From Trema orientale (Eukaryota; Streptophyta; Magnoliopsida; Rosales; Cannabaceae): DNA of 64,000 nt. Of the stretch, positions 45,931 to 58,484 are shown piece by piece; within the stretch, counting starts at the first letter, position 1; each line of letters starts with the position of its first letter. The position numbers were made by a program, and so were the translations under genes. A model generated the notes under the pieces. That model searched no databases, was not told the origin of the DNA, and saw only the letters and a list, made by a program, of their open reading frames with translations. The stretch is taken from positions 662,628 through 726,627 of the forward strand of contig JXTC01000115.1 of the NCBI GenBank assembly GCA_002914845.1. Direction: 5' to 3'.

Positions 45931-47962
45931 AGCACAAGCGAAATGACCTTGGGTTTATTGACGATGATGACTCAAGTGAGGAGTAGAATCAAGAGTAGAT
46001 TAAAGAGGAAGAATCACAAGATAACACTTGTGAATCTTTACCCTTTGAGATCCAAATCATCATGCTGCCAATACTTACAAAAGATCAGATCTATGACAAT
46101 CCTATGTGGCCAAAACCTCATCCATTACCGCTAGCACCATTCATTCAAGCCCACCAGACACATGTATCGGTACCAAATCAAGTTGAGCATATGTGCCGAT
46201 TACTTCCATATATCGTCAAGCTTGAGGGCATTCAAAAAAAAGACCCATTTGTTGTGTTGTATGACACATACTATGGGCGGAAGCTACTATTTGATGAGCT
46301 TCACTAATGTGTATATAAATAAGCCTAAAGATACAAATTATGGAGAGAAGTCCTACACCATCCAAGTTTGAGTGACCTTGCCTGGATCACCACATTTGCC
46401 AACCGTGATAGGAGGTGAGAATGCCTCGCCTCCCCGGTACATGTTCTTTTCCCTTGTGCTTATATTGAACATTTAAATTTTGAGAACATAGCCAATTTGG
46501 AGTTTGAGATTGAGAAAACTTGTTGGATAACTATTTGTTTGGGTGTGACTTTGCTTATATGTTAGTTACCATGATTTCATTTCCATAAATTGTATACTTT
46601 TAGGAAATAATTTTTTTTTCTTTCTTGCTTTTCTATGGAGAGTTTGAATAAATTGTGAGTGCTGTTGAGATGAGACAGCTTGATATTGATGATGAGTATG
46701 GTCATTTAATGTTCTCTTAGTTCTTTTGAAATGTAATTCATTCAGATTTTCCTTGTGCATGACTCGCATTAATTGAACCTTATTCTTGATTCTATACATT
46801 TGAGCATGATAATCATGATCACTTGACTCTTTGAGCTTTTGGAGAAAACTTGTGTGCATTAGATAGACATTGATATCTCATGAACTGTAGAACCCATTTG
46901 AGTGAAGCTTGAGATGAAATTAGATGTTAGGTGTCATTGGAGAAATGATTTAGGCATGGACCGCTTGAGCCTTTCAAGCTAACCTTGATATATTATCATC
47001 CTAGTACACCAACTTTAAGCCTATTTGTATCTTTCTTTTTCTACTATATCTTAGCCAAACCAAAATAGTGACTACCAACCTTTATCCTTTAAGCATGTTG
47101 ATTGTTTTAAAGAGTTAATTTGTGTTATGTTCATGTTGCGAGGAAGGGTGGTGTTATAAAGTATTGAAAAAAAAAAGCGAAGAAAATAAAAGAAAACAAA
47201 AAGGGAATAATTTGATGAAAAATTTGTGTTCTTACCCTTTATTTTGTTGTTCAACATTGAGGAAAATGTTGATTTTGAGGTTGGGGGAGAGGTTTTTGAC
47301 TTTTATCCTTTTGTCTTATTTCCTATCTTTTGTTTTAAGAAAAAAAAATCAAAAAAAAAATTATAAATAAGTGTTGGCGGAGTGTTGATAGAAGAGAAAT
47401 TTAGTTGAAAAAAACTATTGGAGTGCTATTTGGTGTACCAAGGAATAACTCTACAAAGGTCCTAGATTAATGTGCTTAAGGGTGATTTGAAACTCAAATT
47501 TTTCTAAAATTACCTTACCTTTGCCCAAGCCGACAGTACAAGCTTAATGAAAGACCTTTTGATCTTTGATGACATACTAATATACATTAGTGAGCAACAT
47601 GAAAAATGAGCATATAGTAGTTCCTTATTGCATCATATAGATATTTTTCATTGTCTATCAAATCACACAAGTCTATCTGAAATTCATTTTATTAACTGAT
47701 ATTGATTTTGCACATATTTATACATTAAAAGCCTTGAGTAGAGTTAAATTAATGCTTGAAGTTGAAAATCTAGACAATCTCAATATTTGTATTTCCTTTC
47801 AGCTTTGAACATATTGTGACTTCGGAGATACTTGCACAATTTTGATTCAATACAAAACTCTTATTTTGTCGTTTATGCCTCTAGTACTTGATTTAGGTTT
47901 TGCTTTTCTTTTTCTTGTTTCGATTTGCTTGAGGATAAGCAAATATTCGAGTTTGGGGGTAT
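45931..47962 (+). mobile_element. 3' internal region of an Athila/Tat-type gypsy
   Basis: A frame at about 46050-46305 reads MLPILTKDQIYDNPMWPKPH and later KKDPFVVLYDTYYGRKLLFD; I do not recognise it. The rest is non-coding and ends GCTTGAGGATAAGCAAATAT and GAGTTTGGGGGTA, the leader and purine tract that precede the 3' LTR of Tat/Athila elements. This gives the plus orientation. Upstream gag-pol is absent. Confidence 0.65.
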
Positions 47963-49436
47963 TTATAGAGTGATTAATTCACTCATAAATCAAGTATCAT
48001 TCAACTCAAATAATTGTAAGTTCTCTAGCATTTTGGTGGTTTGATATATTTTGGCTTTATTTTTGTAGTTCTTGTGAATAAATAAGAATCAAGATAACTT
48101 GGTACCATATATAAGTATTTCAACCCTTGTGGATAAAAATTGAGTCTAATACAAATGCAACGCAATGAAAATCAGGCAAAACGGAGCTAAAACGGTGAAA
48201 TAGCGCTTCAAAGAAGAAAAGCTGTCGTGCTGATTTCCAGAACCAAGAGCACCGCGATACTTGAATAGTAGCCCTACGGCTCTGCCTGGAAATTAGATTT
48301 CCCGAGCCTAGAGTGCTGCCACGCTTGCTAGGGAGTACTGTGGTGCTACCCAACATTTTGAAGTGCATTTTTAGCGAGTTTTTAGAACCAATCTCGACCC
48401 TTGATGCCATCTGATTGAATGGTTGATATTCCACCTAGCCTAGGTCATCTTGGAGCTTCTTAAATACATTCTTAAGCCTCCATTCCAAGTGTAGAGAGTT
48501 GATGAGATAACACAACAAAGAGAGCTCAAAAATCTTAGAGAGGATGCTTGAGAGAGTGGCTTGAAGATATTAAAGGCTTGAAGTTCTACCACAACAAAAG
48601 AGTTTTTCTCATCCACTTTCTCACCCTAACCTCATTTGAATTTTTGTATTGTGCTCGATTAATAAATATGTTTAAATATATGAAATTCTTGTTGATATTA
48701 GTATTGTATTCTACTATATTGAATTAATTGTTATATGCTCGGGGCATGATGTAACTTAAAGTTTGATTTTATGTCTTGATTTCCAATATGTTCTTTGATA
48801 TTGTTCTTGAATTTATTTATGCTATTCCATGCTTAATGCTTCTCAACTTATTAGCTACAAGTTGGATGATTTGATTTCCAGAATTTGGCACTTGAGAAAC
48901 AGAATTTTAGAAACAATCATAGGATAGTATAACCTAGGACTTGTAGAGTTTGAGAGAACCTGTAAATTCTTTTGAAGCTATGATCACAGAACTATTGAAC
49001 ATAATGAATTCTTAATTTCTAGATTTAGAATAGTGATATTGGAACCAGGATTTAGGAATGATTTCGCTTGGCACTCAAGAGAGGGAGTAGAAATATCTTC
49101 GGGTTCTTCACTCATAAACTAGGAATAATTGATTTGAATACAATTGGTGATCAAAAGACATAGTTGAGAGTTAGGTGAATTCATTCCCCTAGTACATTTG
49201 TGCGAAGAGTTTCCATATTTTATTTATGTATTTATATTTATATTTGTATTTATTTAACTTATAAATTTATTTAATTTGGTTTCCTAGATAAAGTTAGGTC
49301 ACAATAATTCTAGTATTTAGTAATAATTTAATACCCAATTCCTCATGGGATCGACAACTCTATATTTATCACTTTATTACTTATTTATGACTCGTGCACT
49401 TGCAGTTATTTTACGTATATACATTTAGCATTGACA
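47963..49436 (+). repeat. Athila/Tat-type 3' LTR
   Basis: 1.47 kb, from TTATAGAGTGATTAATTCAC (TG lost at the start) to TTTAGCATTGACA. It is the same family as the inverted LTR at 25276-29691 and the fragment at 45392. Its end abuts chromovirus gag with no visible target duplication. Confidence 0.85.
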
Positions 49437-52400
49437 GAAAGATAGGCTAGAGAAATGTAAAGAAGTTTTAGACCTAGTTTTTAAGGTGGTAGAGAAGGAC
49501 AGACTCAAGTAGGAAGTAAAGAAGGACAAGCTCAAGTTTAATGTCTTCAGGATATGAAAAGAGAAAGGGAGCTCTAGCTCAACAGCCCAGATTTGATCAG
49601 GGTAAGTGTCCCAAGACTGACCAAGAGACCACTATTATTGGTTTATAGCAATGTAGGCAAGAATCATATTAGAGAATGTCATAGAGCTGCAAGATTATGC
49701 TTCAGGTGTGGTAAAAGTGGTCATTTCATTAAAGATTGTCCAGAAGTGGCAAATGATCAGAAGAAACCTTGCAGTAGACTGTATGCCATGACTGAGACAA
49801 ACACTAGACTTGAGATCGAGGCAGACCCATCTATTATTATAGGTGAGATATTAATTTCTGGTATTATAGCTTATGCATTAATAAATCTAGGATTCATGTA
49901 TTCATATGCATCATTAACATTTTTGAGGAAATTGGGTCGTCCTACAGATCAAATGATTACTTTATTTGGTACTACACGTCCTTCTGGAAAGGTTATGTAT
50001 TTAGACAAAATTTTGAGAGCTTATCCAGCTATAGTGGAAGGCAGAGAGTTACTTACAGATTTAATTGTGCTTGATATGGATGATTATGAAATTATTTTGG
50101 GTATAGATTAGTTGTCAAAGTATTGTGCTAAGATTGACTGTAAAAAGAAAATGGTATCATTTCATCCTCCTAATGCTGAACAGTTCATACTTATGACTAC
50201 CCAATATAAAACCAAGTTTCATCTTATTTCAGCAATGAAAGCTCATAAATTATTAGAAAACGGTGGTACAAGATATGTGGCCAGTATTTTTGATACATCT
50301 GCTGATTAGGAGTTGAGAACAGAAGATGTGCAACGTTTTTTTGGAATTATTTCAAAAAGATTTACCAGATTTGCCACTTGCAAGAGAGATTAATTTTGCT
50401 ATTGATTTGATACCAGGTACTGCACCTATTTTTAAGGCACCTATAGGATAGCTCCAGTGAATTAAAAGAGTTAAAGACTCAGTTATAGGAATTGCTAGAT
50501 AAAGGATTTGTACGTCCCAGCTTCTTCATTGTATGGTGCGCCAGCTCTATTTGTGAAAAAGAAATATGGCACTATGTGAGGGTATATTGACTATAGAGAG
50601 ATTAACAAATTGACTATGAAAAATAAGTATCCCCTACCTCGCATCAATGATTTGTTTCATTAGCTATAGGGTGCTTCTATGTTTTCAAACATTGATTTGA
50701 GATCCAGTTACTATTAGTTAAGAGTTAGAGAGGAAGATATCCCGAAGACTGCCTTTAGAACTCGGTATGGCCATTATGCATTTCTAGTGATGCCTTTTGA
50801 TCTGACCAATGCTCCAATAGTATTTATGGATTTAATGAAGAGAATATTCAAGGAATTTCTAGACAAGTTTGTTATTGTGTTCATTGGTGATATTTTAGTG
50901 TATTCATGATCTTGAGAAGAGCATAGAGAACATTTGAGAATCACTTCACAAATACTAAAAGAAAAATAGTTATGTGTTAAATCCAAAAAATGTGAGTATT
51001 GGATAAAAAAAGTATCATTCCTTGGTTACATTGTCTCTCATGATGGAATTTTTGTTAACTCAACTAAGGTTGAGGTAGTTAATAATTAGTCTAAACCTAC
51101 CAATGTTACTGAGGTCAGAATTTTTTGGGGTTTGGCTAGTTAATACAGAAGGTTTATTGAGGGATTCTTTTAGATAGCTATGCCACTTACACAGTTAACA
51201 AGGAAGCGTAACAAGTTTATATAGACTGATGAGTGTGGAAAGAGTTTTCAAGAATTGATGTAGAGATTAATTTCACAGTCCTGACTACACCTTTAGGTAC
51301 AGAGGAGTTTGTTATTTACAATGATGCTTCGAAACAAGGTATGGGATATGTCCTCATACAAAATAAGAAAGCTATTACTTATGCTTCAAGATAGCTAAAG
51401 GATTATGAGAGTAACTATCCTACTCATGATTTGGAACTAGCAACAGTAGTGTTTACATTAAAAATTTGGCAGCATTACCTGTGTGAAGTATATTTTGAAA
51501 TCTTTACTGATCACAAAAGTTTGAAGTATCTATTGGCTCAAAAATAATTGAATATGAGATAACGACATTGGCTGGAATTGGTAAAAGATTATGATTGTGA
51601 CATTAGTTATCATCCAGGGAAAGCCAATGTTGTAGTAGATGCACTCAGTAGGAAATCATCTGGTAGTGTGATAGTTTTACACGGGTTGAAAAAACCCTTG
51701 TAGAAAGATTTATGCAGATCTAGTATCGAGTTAATTACTAGTAGATTATCTATAATGAAGTTACAGTCTACGTAATTAGACGGGATCAAATAGGGCCAAA
51801 AAGAAGATCTAGAGTTGAATAGGCATACATAATTAGTGGAGTTAAAGAAAAAGTCAGATTTTAATATTTCTGCTACAAGAGTTATTAGATTTCATGGTAG
51901 ACTTTGTGTACCAGATGATAGAAACATGAATGAAGAGATTCAAAAAGAAGCACGTAGTACTCCATATTCAGTCCATCCAAGTACTACAAAGATGTACAAT
52001 GATCTAAAGATTCACTATTGGTGGCCAGGGATGAAAAAGGATATTTTCAAGTTTTGGAACGTTGTTTGACGTATCAACAGGATAAGGCTGAGCATAAGAG
52101 ACCAACAAGAGAGTTGCAACCACTTCAGTTACCTGAGTGGAAAGAGGAGGAGATCACTATAGATTTTGTAGTCAGATTACCAAACACAGTATCCCATCAA
52201 TATGCGATATGAGTTATAGTCAACAGACATGCTAAGGTAGCTCATTTTATTCCAATTTCTATGACCTACTCTATAGATAAACTTGCATCAGTGTACGTTA
52301 AGGAGATTGTTAGACTTCAAGAATTCCAATTTCCATAATCTCCAATAGAGATGCCAGATTTACTTCGAAATTTTGGGAGAGTGCATAGCAAGCTTTGGGA

Positions 52401-53225
52401 ACTAAATTGAAATTTAGTACTATATTCTATCCTCAGACAGATAGTCAAGCTGAGAGGACTATTCAAATCTTAGAATATATGCTTAGAGCTTCTATTATGG
52501 ATTTTCAAGGGCTGTGGAATTACTATTTACCACTGATTGAATTCTCATATAATAACAGCTTTCAGACTACGATTGGTGCTGCATCATATGAGATGTTGTA
52601 TATTAAAAAGTGCAGATCTCTAGTTTACTGGTATGAGGTTAGATAGCAACATTATTTAGATCCTGATATTGTTAAAGATATAGCTGAGGTAATTAAGAAG
52701 ATCAGAAAACGTATGATAGTAGCTCAAAATAGACAAAAGTTTTATGCAAATCCAGAACGTCGACCTCTACATTTTTCTATAAGTGATAAGTTATTTCTCA
52801 AAGTAGCCCCAATGAAAGGTATAAAGAGATTCGGAAAGAAAAGAAAGTTTAGACTGAGATTTATAGGTCCTTAAGAGATCCTTGAAAAGATTGGAAATGT
52901 TGCTTATAGACTTGCCTTACCCTCAGAGCTATCAGAGTTCATAATGTCTTCCAAATTTCTATGTTGAGAAGATATATTTCAGATCTATCTCATGTTCTTA
53001 GCTAGGAACCGCTGAAACTGGATCAAAAATTAAACTACAAGGAACATGCTATTCAGATCTTAGACAGAAAGGAAAAAGAATTAAGAAACAAGAAGATTCC
53101 TCTAGTAAAAGTCCTAAGGTAAAACTGTTCTATAAAAAAGGCAACATGGGAATAGGAAGATGAAATAAGGAGCCAACTTCCAGAATTGTTTGGTAAGAAA
53201 ATTTCAAGGACAAAATTTTTATTAT
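49437..53225 (+). pseudogene. Chromovirus gag-pol, heavily decayed
   Basis: Domains follow in gypsy order. The knuckle CFRCGKSGHFIKDC is at 49698. In the protease AYALINLGFMYSYASLTFL the D-S-G triad has become N-L-G. The reverse transcriptase (about 50300-51250) has [33 protein letters not shown] and [13 protein letters not shown], where the first catalytic Asp is Gly. RNase H has YNDASKQGMGYVLI and [15 protein letters not shown]. Integrase (51840-52760) has HYWWPGMKKDIFKF and FYPQTDSQAERTIQILEYML. A chromodomain-like tail follows (GPYEIL-type region with a stop, ILDRKEKELRNKKIPLVKVL). Many stops are TAG. The 5' part of gag and the 5' LTR are missing. Confidence 0.9.
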
Positions 53226-53236
53226 AAAGGGAGGAT

Positions 53237-55666
53237 TGTGATATCCTGAAATCACATAATTAAAGAGCCAATAATAACATGATTGCATAATATTTTCTTT
53301 TGTATATTAATAAATTTATATACGTATAATTTTGAGTATCCATTTTTATATGTTAGTTATTTTATAATCTTTATTTGTTAAGTAATTTTGCAGTGAAATA
53401 CTCGAGATGTGCTCATTAGTGCAAGTTGATGTGTATTAAGTCAAGCATTTCCTATTACAATAATTTTGCATATTTTGTAGCTAAATATACTTGATTAGCT
53501 AAGTTTATTCACTATCATTTTATTATTAGCATGTAGTTCACTTTATTTAATTATAGTTTTAGTTATATTAATTAGCACGTCAATTGAATATTTCATTTAT
53601 AATTTGGCCTGGCCTTTTTTTTTGTTATTTTAAATAGAAATCTATATGTACTTTGTTTTTTTCTTTTTTTTGTAATATCAAATTGATTTTTTCAGTATAA
53701 TGACGGCGTTGGACAAAAAAAATAAAATTAATAGTATTAAAGACCGACTTCATCAAAGTCGGCCAAACTCCCAAATGAACTTACGTATCTATCTTTAAGG
53801 ATTTTCCTTACTGAACTTATCTCCACCACCACATATATTCTCTTCAAACCCCTCCTCTTTATTCTATTATTAGAAGTTTAGTATATGTATAACATCATTC
53901 TTCTTACATAGTTGTTTTACTAAATTAATTTAGTACCATCTCTTCCACGTGGACCTGAAAGGTAATCTCTTTATTTCTATCAATTTAATATTTTACTCTA
54001 TCTAGTTCCTAGTTTTTTTGTTGTTCTAAAAACATATGATTTGTTTATATCATCAATTATTATATCAATGTTTAGGGAAGTTTCTATGATTCCTAATTAA
54101 TTATTATAGTTTTATATACTATTGGGAGGACTCCATTATTCGTGAAAGCTTGGATATGGGATTGTGCAAAATAATTATGCCCGTATATGTACTTCTTGTA
54201 TGTATATAGAAAAGGTAAAGACTTGAATTATAAACTTAGAAAGAAATCCAATTAGGGCTTGCTAATATATTTTGCTGTAGTATTGTTTATATTTGATATG
54301 GAGGCACTTGTGAACTTGATTACATGTATCATTTTATTGTGTGTTATTTTCATAGTATTCCGTGTCTATGTATACAAGCTATGGAAGTCACATGTGGTAA
54401 TGAATTAGTTACTTGTTGATAAGTTTTCGTGTAGATTATTCACTTGACTTCATATTTAGATAAATTTTATTCCTTTTCAATTTTGTTTACCATTGTTTGA
54501 TATAATCTCAATTCATGCAAATCTTTCTTTGGAAAAAGTAAGTGTTCTATTTGATTTGGATTGGCATATTTATAAGGGAAGCTTTATTATTATTCCATCT
54601 TCTCTAGCTTGAAATTATATGAGAATTAAATTGTTTTTTTTTTTTTAGCTTCGTTTTAAACATTAGTTGGTAGTATCACATGATTGGTAATGGAATAAAC
54701 TTATTATACGAAGATACTAGGAACACATCAATTGTACCCAGAGCAAAGAACATTTTACAGGAAAATGCATAAAATATCAAAAAAAAAAAGTAAGTAATGT
54801 CACACTAGCAATGTAAGAAATTATCTGTATATGTGAATATGTAGAATCTTATGATTATGGGAACATATGTATCCATTATTCTATTATGCCTAGAACATAA
54901 ATATTTGAAACTGTTATTATGACATACATGAAGCATGAACATGTGGTATATTTATATTATCTGACGAGTACTGGTGAATAGGGTGTCGCAAGCCAACACC
55001 CAAATATCTAGTCCTTTCGAGGATATTATCTGGTTCCTTCGGGAACACTATCTGGCTCTATCAGAAACACTTTGGTAGCGTTATAGGAAGAACCTCTATA
55101 GTACATAGAGGGGTCTAAAATGTATTTGGGACTCGAGACCTCTATATGACAGCTTATGAATAGTTATTAGTTATCTAAGTAGCTTAGTGTGTGATTCATG
55201 GTCTTTCAGGTAATACAATATATATGAGAATCCTAATCATACGACTATCAGTTCCCTGGTATATGTACGTTGTATTTGCATTTGTTACTTACTAGGTTCC
55301 ATACTCATATGTATTCTTATATTGAAGATGATATTGTCGATATGTGAGTTTTGAGGAGAAGTGCCAACTTCCTGACTACAGCTTGTGTATAGGAGCATTT
55401 TGACGCTATGGTTTTCCTGATAAAGTTTTTGCACCTGAGTGTGTATATATTATGTATATTTATATGTGAGGCACACTTTGTAAGTATGTATATACATATA
55501 TATTAGACTATGTATAATTATGAGTAGAGTTTTCCCTTTTACTTCTAGAGATTTTAAATTATTTTAATTTTCAACTATTTAATTAGTTCTAAGTTGAGTG
55601 GTATCTCCTAATCTCACAAAATATATATACAAATATCAATACGTTAGTCAATTGGGGGATATTACA
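53237..55666 (+). repeat. Chromovirus 3' LTR
   Basis: 2.43 kb, TGTGATATCCTG to GGGGGATATTACA, preceded by the purine tract AAAGGGAGGAT. Related to 31649-34264. It contains GGTTCCTTCGGGAACAC-type repeats near 55020-55070 and a CTTACTAGGTTCCATACTCA variant of the shared hairpin at about 55287. Confidence 0.9.
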
Positions 55667-57700
55667 GGGAGGGTGGAGTTTACTTTTATAAACATAAATG
55701 AACAAAAGTGGTTTACAACTCATCTGAATGAATAGCAAAAAAAATTAAAATACTATATAATAATCATTACGGAATAATATATTCACAAAGTTGCACCCGT
55801 AATAAAAAATAATTAAAAAAATTTATATGCAGTGAATTAAGTTTTGTATTTAAAAGACTTTTTCTAATTAAATCCCAAGCAAATCAGATGATTTACTTCT
55901 TCTTCTTCTGTTTTTTCCCTCTTTGGAATTATTTTATGTTTTTTTTTCTTCGAACAAAGTTTGAATTCTCACAATATCCATCATTAACGAGCAAATTTTT
56001 AAAAGAATTTTAATAGAGTCTAAAAATGGAAAATTTCTAGATAAAATATTTAAAATTATAAATTATAAAATCACGAGGTGTAGTCATTAAGAAAAAAATA
56101 GAGAATGGTCTATAATTATACATTTTTGTTTTTTTACTTAAGATTAAAATATGTAACAAAATACATATGTATCAAAATTCTTCAAAAATATATATATATA
56201 TATATATAACAAAATATTTTAGAAAAGGGTGGATGTATTGCCACCCATGTGTTTACTCTTTCCACAATTTATTTTAGAAAACAAATTTATTACAAAACAA
56301 TCTCTTAGTGAAATTACTTTAAAGTACATACATTTCATTTTTAATGGAAAAATAAGTATATTTAAGGATAAAATAATTTAAGGATAAATTTACATTTGAC
56401 CAAAATGTATATAATTATACATTTTGGTTTTTTTACTTAAAATATAATATGTAACAAAATCCTTCAAAAAAAAATGTGAAATAAAAATTTTTGAAAAAAA
56501 GGTGGTCTATTACCACCCCTTTATTTACTCTCTCCACACTTTTTTTAGAAAACAAATTTATTACAAAAAAATCTTTTAGTGAAATTACTTTAAAGTACAT
56601 ATATTTGATTTTTGGGGGAAAAAAAATTTCTCTTCGTACACATCTCTCTGATCTAAATAATACTTTTTAAAAAGTTCACAGACTCTTTTTAAAACCCAAT
56701 TCATAAAACTTAATATCCTGAGCAAAAATTAACCCAACGCAAGATTTTGGAGAAAGATCAATTCAACAAATAAATATAGGGCTATCGTTGGTCTATTTCT
56801 CTATCCATCCAACAAAATAAAATCTACTTTTCAAAAAAAAAAAATATTACGTAAGGTTAAGTGAATATCTTCTGTGTCCCTTTGCTTTTTTTTTTTTTTT
56901 TTCAATCCTAGGTTTTATAATCTTTCGTTTCAGTTTCTCCACGGATTTCTTATTTATACGTAGTTTTCTTTGCTTTTTTTATTTTTTATTTCATTGTTAA
57001 TTATCTTATCTTTTCAAATTTTAATTATTTTTTATCCTTCACCTGCATGTTTGAAATTTCTATTCTGTTAACGTTCAAGAATTCTTTTTTCTTTAAACTT
57101 TACGTTTTTGTTAGATCGAAGTTACTTTTTTTATTAAAATCGGACTTTTTATGGAACAAAAAGTATACAACAAACAAAAATTAAGTTCAAGATTTTTACA
57201 AAATTATGCAACAAAATAAAAAATAAGAAATGAAAGGGTGAAGAAATGTAGAAATACACCTTTGCTTAAAAAAACTAGGAAGAGCAAACTAAGAAGAATT
57301 TTGGTTGGTTGGTTGTACTGGAGAGGAGAGAGAGAATAGAGAGGGGCAAAAAATGAAAAAACAAAATTAAATTGAGGGATAGTTTTAGAATGATTAGAGG
57401 TGTAATAAGTAGTAAATAAATTTTAGATTTAAATAGAGAGATTAGTTTTAGAAATAGTGTAGAAAGAGTAGACTATTGCCACTCTTTGGAAAAATAGGGG
57501 TATTTTTATGCGTATTGGTGGTGCAAATGTAACTCTCCGATTTGAAATCTAATTTTTACTTTTATATCTCCAACTATTCCTAAACTAACCCTAAGTTTAA
57601 TTTGGATAACTCTACTATCACCCTCTTTTTTTTTATCTACTCATCCTTTTTCTAAATAAATAAATCCCTCTTGAAAATTTAAAAAAATCAAATATTGTCA
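55667..57700. other. AT-rich intergenic region
   Basis: No coding sequence is supported. It contains a two-copy tandem duplication (56105-56640), long T runs near 56887, and a segment near 57440-57475 that looks like an inverted copy of part of the duplication, which may mark a small inverted-repeat element. Confidence 0.5.
56105..56640. repeat. Two-copy tandem duplication, about 290 bp
   Basis: Copy 1 (from about 56107) and copy 2 (from about 56408) share TATAATTATACATTTT, TTTTTTTACTTAA, TAGAAAACAAATTTATTACA and GTGAAATTACTTTAAAGTAC in the same order. They differ by small gaps, one of which holds a TA run at 56186-56208. Confidence 0.8.
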
Positions 57701-57950
57701 TTAATAATCTTCTATTAAAATTCTTGACAGAGAGAAAGGAGAGACTCAATTATCAAACGAATGGCTTTGTCAGTCTATTGGCACGTACTATCTTTTTCTC
57801 TTCCAAACCCTCTTCTAAATAAGTTACAAAGTTTGGTAATTTGAACTGAAGTAGGGAAGAAAGAGAGGGCTGAGAGTTTTAGAGGGGAGACCAGCGTGTT
57901 GGGGGTCTGAAGAGAATCCAGGAAAAAAAGGGAGCGAGTGTGTGAGATTT

Positions 57951-57976
57951 AGCGAGCGAGCGAGCGAGCGAGCGAG
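57951..57976. repeat. AGCG tetranucleotide repeat
   Basis: About six perfect AGCG/GAGC units lie roughly 85 bp upstream of the RRM exon, in what is probably the 5' untranslated region or first intron of that gene. Confidence 0.9.
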
Positions 57977-58060
57977 AGATAAGAGTGTGTGTTTGTGGTT
58001 AGAACCAACGCCAGGTTTTTTTTGAGTGTGTCAGGGTTTCTTTCTTCCACCCTCTTCATA

Positions 58061-58484
58061 GAGCGCAAGCTTGTGGTTCTGGGTATTCCTTGGGATGTTG
58101 ATACAGATGGGTTGAGAGAGTATATGACCAAATTTGGGGAATTGGAAGATTGTATTGTCATGAAGGAGCGTTCAACTGGTCGATCTCGCGGATTTGGGTA
58201 TGTGACATTTGTGTCCGAAGAAGATGCTAAGAAAGCATTAACAGGCGAGCACTTCCTTGGAAGCAGAATGCTGGAGATTAAAGTTGCCACTCCCAAGGAG
58301 GAAATGAGGGCACCTGCGAAGAAAGTAACCAGAATTTTTGTGGCAAGGATCCCACAATCAGTGACGAAAGCTACTTTCCAGAGTCATTTTGAGAAATATG
58401 GTGAGATAACGGATTTATACATGCCGAAGGATCAAGGCTCAAATACACATCGTGGAATCGGGTTTATCACTTTTGCAAGTGCAG
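58061..58484 (+). CDS. RNA-binding protein with two RRMs, one exon only
   Basis: Reading from GAG at 58061, residues 1-76 form a first RRM (RNP2 LVVLGI at 4-9, RNP1 RGFGYVTF at 43-50) and residues 90-141 the first two thirds of a second (RNP2 IFVARI at 92-97, RNP1 RGIGFITF at 131-138). The linker VATPKEEMRAPAKKVT is characteristic of a plant hnRNP-like family related to Arabidopsis At4g36960; such nuclear proteins bind RNA during processing. The exon ends at GCAG|GTTTGG, a good donor. No ATG precedes it: the codon before GAG is ATA (58058-58060), which also forms a possible acceptor, CCCTCTTCATAG. The remaining exons are not visible. It could be a working gene with an upstream exon and a gap, or a broken copy. 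Confidence 0.85.

Noticed and set aside
45931..46320. Open frames that could be a host gene
   Set aside because: They lie upstream of a Tat/Athila purine tract and LTR, so they are more likely part of that element, and no known domain is visible.
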